Assembly (NCBI GenBank): GCA_037953625.1
Contig: CM075649.1
Location: 122,447,290-122,511,289 of the forward strand
Direction: 5' to 3'
Length of the DNA stretch: 64,000 nucleotides
Origin: Crotalaria pallida
Taxonomy: Eukaryota > Streptophyta > Magnoliopsida > Fabales > Fabaceae
Part shown: piece after piece, positions 58,301 to 64,000 of the stretch
Layout of the letters: the number at the start of each line of letters is the position of its first letter
Numbering within the stretch: position 1 is the stretch's first letter
Program-made: the position numbers and the translations under genes
The notes under the pieces: generated by a model
What the model saw: the letters and a program-made list of their open reading frames with translations, nothing else
Databases searched by the model: none
Told to the model about the DNA's origin: nothing

Positions 58301-59695
58301 TTGAGACATCCAGTCCATGCCAAGGATAATATCCAGCTTGGTTAAGGGTAGACAAATCAAATTGACTTTAAATTCTTTTCCTAATACTTGGATAGGACAC
58401 TCTAGACACATTTTAGAAGTGATTACAGAAGAATTAGTTGGGGTAGAAATGGATAGTTTGTAAGGCATTTCTACTGGGAATAGTTTTAGTCTATTCATAC
58501 AGTCAAGGGAAATGAAAGAATGTGTGGCTCCACAGTCAAATAGTACGGCACAAGGAATATTGTTTACTTGGCAAGTACCTCGGATCAGTTCGTCAGCATC
58601 AGTCACTTCTTCTCCATCCATAGTGTAAACTTTGCCTCTCTGCATAGGTCGGTTAATACCAGTCTGATGAGCCTTGGTCACATTGACCTCTTCCTTCACA
58701 ATATTCTCGGTACACCGAGCTGCAAAATGGCCAGGCTTGCCACATCGGAAACAGGATCCTCTGGTTTTGCTCGGATCCAGATTCCAGCATTCCCCCCGGT
58801 GCTGCCTTCCACAATGTTGGCATATCGGATACGGGCCAGGAACAGCCACCATTTGACCACCACTCCTTGGAGCTGTTGACATTCTGGAGTTCGGATTCAC
58901 ATATGGGGCAGATCTCTGGACAACTCCTTTTCCTCTGATCGGACCCACTCCTTTCTGTGCCGACTTGCTCCTCTTTCCATCAGCTTTTCTCTTAAGCCCT
59001 TTCTCATAGGTGCTAGCCATGTTCACCAGTTGCGAGAGATTGGCCACGTTCTGATATTCGAATGCGAGCCAAATGTCGTCACAGAGACCAGACTCAAACT
59101 TGATGCACTTGGTACGCTCATCAGCATCTCGATAGCTTCCTGAATAACGGATCAAATCCTCGAACTGAGCGGCATGTTCCCCAACGCTCAAGTTTCTCTG
59201 TTCCAGCTTGAGAAAAGCGAGCTCCTTCTCTCTCCTTACATCCTCGGGAAAGTACTTTCCGAAGAAGCGAGCTCGGAATAAGTCCCAAGTGATGGCCTCA
59301 TTAGCCGCTTCCAGTCCTCGGCTCTGTTGCTCCCACCAGTGCTCGGCTTCATTAACCAGCACAAACTCGGCCAACCTCACTCTGTACTCATAGGGCAGTT
59401 GTAGGGATCGGAAGATATTCTCAACGTCCTGGAGCCATCTCTGAGCTCCATCGGGGTTGTAACCCCCTTCAAACCGAGGTGGTTCGTTCTTCCGAAATCG
59501 GCTCATCCAGTCTATCTCGAACGGAGCCGGAGGTTGGGGCTGAAGGGCTACAGCTGCAGCTGCTGCTGCTGCGGCGATGTTTTGAGCGAGGTTCTCAGCC
59601 TGATTCTTCTGAGCCTGCACTTGGTTCTGCTGTAGTTGAACCATTGTTTCCAACACAGTGACAATTCGGTCGTTATCAGCTCGTCTCCCACCCAT
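55313..59695 (-). pseudogene. Gag-pol of array copy B, one internal stop
   Basis: A 1461-codon frame starting at the ATG at 59695. The zinc knuckle is at residues 315-328, protease Asp at 387, RT FIDD at 685-688, and integrase D1117, D1178 and E1211. D1178 and E1211 are separated by 32 residues instead of the usual 35. A single stop, CAG to TAG at 56012-56014 (residue 1228), cuts off the integrase C-terminal part and the chromodomain. RT also has MPFGLTN changed to MLFGLTN and an Arg to Ile in DYMNRIF. The frame is otherwise open, so it is the best preserved of the array copies fully in the window, but the integrase defects make autonomy unlikely. Confidence 0.93.
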
Positions 59696-59877
59696 GCTGT
59701 TTGGTCATGGAGAAAAAGCCAATTAACTTCCGATTAATCATGTAAATGTATATATATAAACATATATATCTATGAGCTCTATTGTCTAACTTAGACTTCT
59801 AGACTTTACTTATTTGTCACTCTCTTGGTGAGTAACCACTAGAGTCTTTCGCAACTCCAATAGGCCGAGGAGAAACT

Positions 59878-59889
59878 GCTCTGATACCA
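59878..59889 (-). promoter_or_regulatory. Primer binding site, copy B
   Basis: TGGTATCAGAGC on the minus strand, four bases beyond LTR C. Confidence 0.9.
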
Positions 59890-59893
59890 AAAA

Positions 59894-62639
59894 TGTAACA
59901 CCCTATGAAATAATTACCCTTAATTACCCCAAAAATTAGGATTTAAAATTTCTTTTAAGATGGATATGATATTTGCCAAAATAATATTTCCTTTCATTAA
60001 TAACGAAAACGTCAGAGTTAATAAAGCGGAAGACTTAAATGCATCAAATACATAAAGTATAAGTTTAGGTACATTCAGTTCGGTCATTCAAAATACAATC
60101 AGTGTTTTAGCTCGGCCCAACTGGCCGAGACCCAATACAAAACAATGTTCTAGCTCGGCCCAACTGGCCGAGACCCATCCACCTATCTGACTCTAAATAA
60201 CTTACTCTCCCTGAGAGGGAGAGTGATCCTGCTCGGCCGGGGACTGCGTCTGCTCGGGCTCAGTACCTGAAAAATGGTAAGGAGGTGAGCATTACACAGA
60301 ACTTAAGTAAGCAGCTTCTAAAATGACATACCGAACTACCAAGCCAAACACAAGTAGTCAAATAGCATATAAATAACAAGTAGTCAAGCCCATATATCTC
60401 ATGCATATATCAACGTTAGTTCGGTTCACATACACACAATCTCATCTAACTCGGCTCGCATCCTACCATCTCATCTAGCTCTGCTCACATCATAAACCAG
60501 TTTGCTCATTGCCTACTAACTTTACCCCGGTTCCCATTCTCAACCACCATTTCCTTCCCTGACTAATTATACCTCGGTTCACATTCTCTTACCTCGGCTT
60601 ACCATCACTATCTCTGCCTCATTACTCATTATTCCATTTCCACATAGTTTACAATCTTTTACTCTTCTCGGATGCATACACCCAGTGCATGTCTTACACC
60701 ATTTAAAGTCGGATATCGGAGTGTCCATAACTGCGAGTACCACAATACCCGTCTTACAGCTGCGAGCACCACAATGCTCGGCTTACGCGATCAATGCACG
60801 CACCCAGTACGCGTCTGCTATGACCAGGAACACTACCGCCGATCATTCTATGGAGTAAGGAGTGTCCATAACTGCGAGTACCACAATACTCGTCTTACAG
60901 CTGCGAGCACCACAATGCTCGGCTTACGCGATCAATGCACGCACCCAGTATGCGTCTGTTGTGACCAGGAACACTTCGTACCGTTTTCGTTCTCGGAACC
61001 TTGTGTGTCATAACTACGAGCACCACCATGCTCGTCTTACAGCTGCGAGCACCACAATGCTCGGCTTACGCGATCAATGCACGCACCCGGTACGCGTCTG
61101 CTATGACCTGACACACAACCATTTCTCTTTAATTCCCCTTATCTTATTAACCATTACTTTTAGTTCGGCACACCTCAGTTCACCTCTTTAATTTATTCCT
61201 CTTTGCATTAATCTCATTATTTACTTAGCTCGGCCTATCTCGGCTCAACCCTTTACCCATTTCCGATTTCCCTTATCCCTATTATCTATCTCATCTACCT
61301 ATCTCATTATATAACTTATTAGTTTGTCTTTTCGATCCACCCTGGTTACCATTCTTCTCATTCTTCATTCTCACCCTCTCTCGGCTCGGCCACAGATACA
61401 AATACCAAATATCAAAGCATCATAAACACTTATACCTCAACAACCACATGAACAAAACATTTAGTCAACCCATCATATAAAATGCAGCATATGAAATATA
61501 GCATGTAATCAAAAGGGATATTCCATCTTCACCTAACATCCATGTTTCTAGTTCATTCATTAATTCCCCTTTTACCCTTTTTACCATTTCTCTTCTAACA
61601 TTAACCTATGTCCATTCCCTAATCTAATACCCACTCTTAGTACCCTTTATGAACACCCTAGAAACCCAAACTCAAGTAGAGGTAACACTCACTCCTTACC
61701 TCAAACCGTGTGAGATAAGAGTTGAGAGCTTGAGAGTGGTTTTCCTTGTTGCTTGGCCTTGAGCTTCACACCTCTTGAATCCTCTTTCCTCCAAGCTGCC
61801 ACGAGCTCCTCCAAGCTGCACACAAGCTCCACCAGCCACACACGAACTCTACAGCGGTCTAGGGGCGCTGGAACAGAACGGGGACGGAGAGAAGGAGGGT
61901 CTCCGGTTGGTGGGATTTGGTGGAGGAGAGGGAGGTTCGTGAGAAAGAAAGAAAATGTGTTGGGGTTTGTTGTTGCTGGATTTCAGAGAAGAAAATGAGA
62001 GAGTAAATGAAAGAGAAAGAGAGTGAGACGTAGGGAGAAGAAGAATGAAAAATGAGAAGTGTTGTGGGTTGGTTTTCACTTTTATTCATTTAGGGAAAAC
62101 ATTTGTGTGGCTCTCATTGGAGGCTTCTTGAGGAAGCTTGAATCTGTGGACAGGATTCATTGGCTTCTTGAGGAAGCCATGAACAGTACATTGAAAGAGA
62201 CATAAAGCAATGATAGTGACATAAAGTGAGTGGCAAGGACAGTGTACGGATGGTACGACTCCCAAAGGGCTACAGCTCAACATGAGCTGGCACGGAGGAG
62301 TTAGGACGTGTCGGCTAGGATACGTTTGCTCGGCATTTAAGAACAGTGATAGTCCGATCCGAGCTTCCTTCTTGGATAGGAGTGTGAGGTGCGCTGAGGT
62401 CGGCTAATCCGGGCTGGACAACAAGTTCTGCGTTTGATTCCAATCAGCTCGGTTCATATGCGCACAATCTTATCTTGCTCGACCGGGATCGGACCGAGGT
62501 CCTATACTTACATCCTAGGTCGGTCTATGCTCATACTACCATTCTATCCTTGTACAATTTCTAAGGCTTAATCCTATCCTTAAATAAATATTTATATACT
62601 AAAATTATATTATTTAATATTAATTTTTAGGATGTTACA
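59894..62639 (-). repeat. LTR C, shared by copies B and C
   Basis: 2746 bp and nearly identical to B. It is 5' LTR of copy B and 3' LTR of copy C. It has the hairpin array (60734-61063), the two CTCGGCC hairpins and the conserved hairpin at 60204-60224. Confidence 0.92.
60734..61063 (-). repeat. Hairpin array in LTR C
   Basis: Six CGAGYA-CCACMA-TRCTCG stem-loops in three couplets, as in LTRs A and B. Confidence 0.75.
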
Positions 62640-62653
62640 TTCCTCTCCCACTT
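62640..62653 (-). promoter_or_regulatory. Polypurine tract, copy C
   Basis: The minus strand reads AAGTGGGAGAGGAA directly before LTR C. Confidence 0.85.
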
Positions 62654-62675
62654 ACAAGAATTTCGTCCTCGAAAT

Positions 62676-64000
62676 TTAGTCAGCATTGAACAGTTGCGGA
62701 TATGACTGCTTCATCTTCTCCTCGAGTTCCCAAGTAGCTTTCTCCACACCATTTCGATTCCATACTACCTTGACCAAGGGGATTTCCTTTCCTCTGAGTC
62801 GTCTGACTTGTCTATCTTCAACTCGGACTGGTAGGACTTCGAAGGTCAGATTGTCTCTTAGCGGCAGTTCGTCCACTGCTATCACATGCGAGGGATCGTG
62901 AATGTATCTCCTAATTTGCGAGACATGGAACACATCGTGGAGCTTAGACAAGTGCGGAGGTAGAGCGATTCTGTACGCTACTGGTCCGACCTTCTCCGAT
63001 ATCTGGTACGGTCCGACAAACCTAGGGGTCAACTTCTTTGATTTGATAGCTCGGCCGATACCCGTTATAGGGGATACCCGAAGAAATACATGATCTCCCT
63101 CGATGAAGTTCAAGGGTTTCCTTCTCTTGTCGGCATAGCTCTTCTGTCGGTCCTGAGCGGCTTTCATCTTCCCTTGTATCATTCGGATCTTCTCAGTTGT
63201 CTCCTGAACAATGTCGGGACCAATCAACAAGTTTTCACCTATCTGGAACCAGCATAGCGGCGTTCGACATTTCCGACCATACAAGGCTTCAAAAGGAGCC
63301 ATTCCGATACTTGAATGGAAGCTGTTGTTGTAGGTGAATTCGACCAACGGCAATACTGTTTCCCAGCTTTCCGACTGTTCAAGCACACATGTTCTCAGGA
63401 AGTCCTCAAGAGTCTGAATGGTGCGCTCGGATTGTCCGTCAGTTTGGGGATGATAAGCAGTGCTAAACCTCAACTTTGTACCCATGCCTTCTTGCAGACT
63501 CTGCCAGAATCGAGACAAGAAACGAGGATCACGGTCCGACACTATGCTGCTCGGAACACCATGGAGTCGAACAATGTCCTTTATGTACAGTTGCGTCAGC
63601 TTCTCCAGGCTGTACTTCATGCTGATCGGCAAAAAATGAGCACACTTTGTAAGTCGGTCCACCACAACCCAAATGGCTTCCTGCCCTGATCTCGTCTTTG
63701 GTAGACCTGATACAAAGTCCATCGAAATGCTATCCCACTTCCATTGTGAAATATCCAAGGATTTGAGTAATCCTCCTGGTTTCTGATGCTCGATCTTGGC
63801 TTTCTGACATGTCAAGCACTGAGACACATAATCGGCCACGTCGGTCTTCAACTTCGGCCACCAAAATAACCTCTTCAAATCTTGGTACATCTTTGTGGCA
63901 CCTGGATGAAGACTCATCTTCGTCTTGTGGGCTTCTTCCATTAACTCTCTTCGGACTTCAAAGTCCATGGGGATGCAAACTCGGCCTCGAAATCGCACAA
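62676..64000 (-). CDS. Pol of array copy C, integrase to chromodomain, truncated by window end
   Basis: About 440 codons are open to the window edge. They carry the integrase zinc-binding segment (HPGATKMYQDL and CLTCQK), the catalytic core with SMDFVSGLP, VSDRDPRF and QSERT, and the chromodomain ending in ATWELEEKMKQ. Unlike copies A and B, it keeps three extra residues (WQSLQEGMGT), so the D-E spacing is the canonical 35. No stop is seen in the visible part. The remainder, including RT and Gag, lies beyond 64000, so intactness cannot be judged. Confidence 0.9.
   Translation of the reverse strand, partial: VRFRGRVCIPMDFEVRRELMEEAHKTKMSLHPGATKMYQDLKRLFWWPKLKTDVADYVSQCLTCQKAKIEHQKPGGLLKSLDISQWKWDSISMDFVSGLPKTRSGQEAIWVVVDRLTKCAHFLPISMKYSLEKLTQLYIKDIVRLHGVPSSIVSDRDPRFLSRFWQSLQEGMGTKLRFSTAYHPQTDGQSERTIQTLEDFLRTCVLEQSESWETVLPLVEFTYNNSFHSSIGMAPFEALYGRKCRTPLCWFQIGENLLIGPDIVQETTEKIRMIQGKMKAAQDRQKSYADKRRKPLNFIEGDHVFLRVSPITGIGRAIKSKKLTPRFVGPYQISEKVGPVAYRIALPPHLSKLHDVFHVSQIRRYIHDPSHVIAVDELPLRDNLTFEVLPVRVEDRQVRRLRGKEIPLVKVVWNRNGVEKATWELEEKMKQSYPQLFNAD

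Overview
The window is nuclear DNA of a flowering plant, almost certainly a eudicot, from a repeat-rich, gene-poor region. The evidence is the dominance of plant Ty3/gypsy chromovirus elements of the Tekay/Del type (initiator-Met tRNA primer sites, DD35E integrase, C-terminal chromodomain). Stowaway-type MITEs, a pentatricopeptide-repeat (PPR) fragment and an ARGONAUTE4-type exon fragment agree with this. I see no intact host gene and cannot name the species.

Layout. (1) 1-1838 is the end of a long LTR. 1839-3170 holds a possible exon fragment and 50-bp tandem repeats. (2) 3176-17455 is a complete non-autonomous element on the minus strand with very long LTRs (right 5736 bp; left about 5.75 kb once a 1.6-kb solo LTR is removed). 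Its internal part is non-coding, about 1.2 kb, and the target duplication is TCGCG. It split a tRNA-like sequence that is one arm of an inverted pair. (3) 17456-25816 is AT-rich DNA with a PPR fragment, an AGO4-type exon, MITEs, a Tat-like LTR remnant and an internal duplication. (4) 25817-30884, resumed at 42294-42425, is a diverged relative of the long LTR. It is interrupted by a complete Tekay-type element (30885-40263, TSD AAAGT, one premature stop) and by a 2.0-kb solo LTR (40271-42293, TSD AGTGG). (5) 42426-45180 is part of another LTR with many paired ACTCGAGT palindromes. (6) From 45181 to the window end there is a minus-strand tandem array LTR-internal-LTR-internal-LTR-internal of one Tekay-type family. 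Neighbouring units share a single LTR.

How it works together. The gag-pol polyproteins carry Gag, protease, reverse transcriptase, RNase H, integrase and chromodomain. The long-LTR element has only primer site, polypurine tract and LTRs, so it would need proteins in trans. All coding copies fully inside the window are damaged: one stop in the 30885 element, four in array copy A, one in copy B. A and B also share a 9-bp deletion that shortens the integrase D-E spacing from 35 to 32 residues; copy C lacks it.

The least expected signals are non-coding. Three unrelated LTR families carry palindromes (ATCGAT or CTCGAG core) in pairs almost always exactly 20 bp apart. LTRs of two families carry arrays of small hairpins, with compensatory base changes in one. 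A 9-10 bp hairpin lies after an acceptor-like motif in both Tekay-type families.
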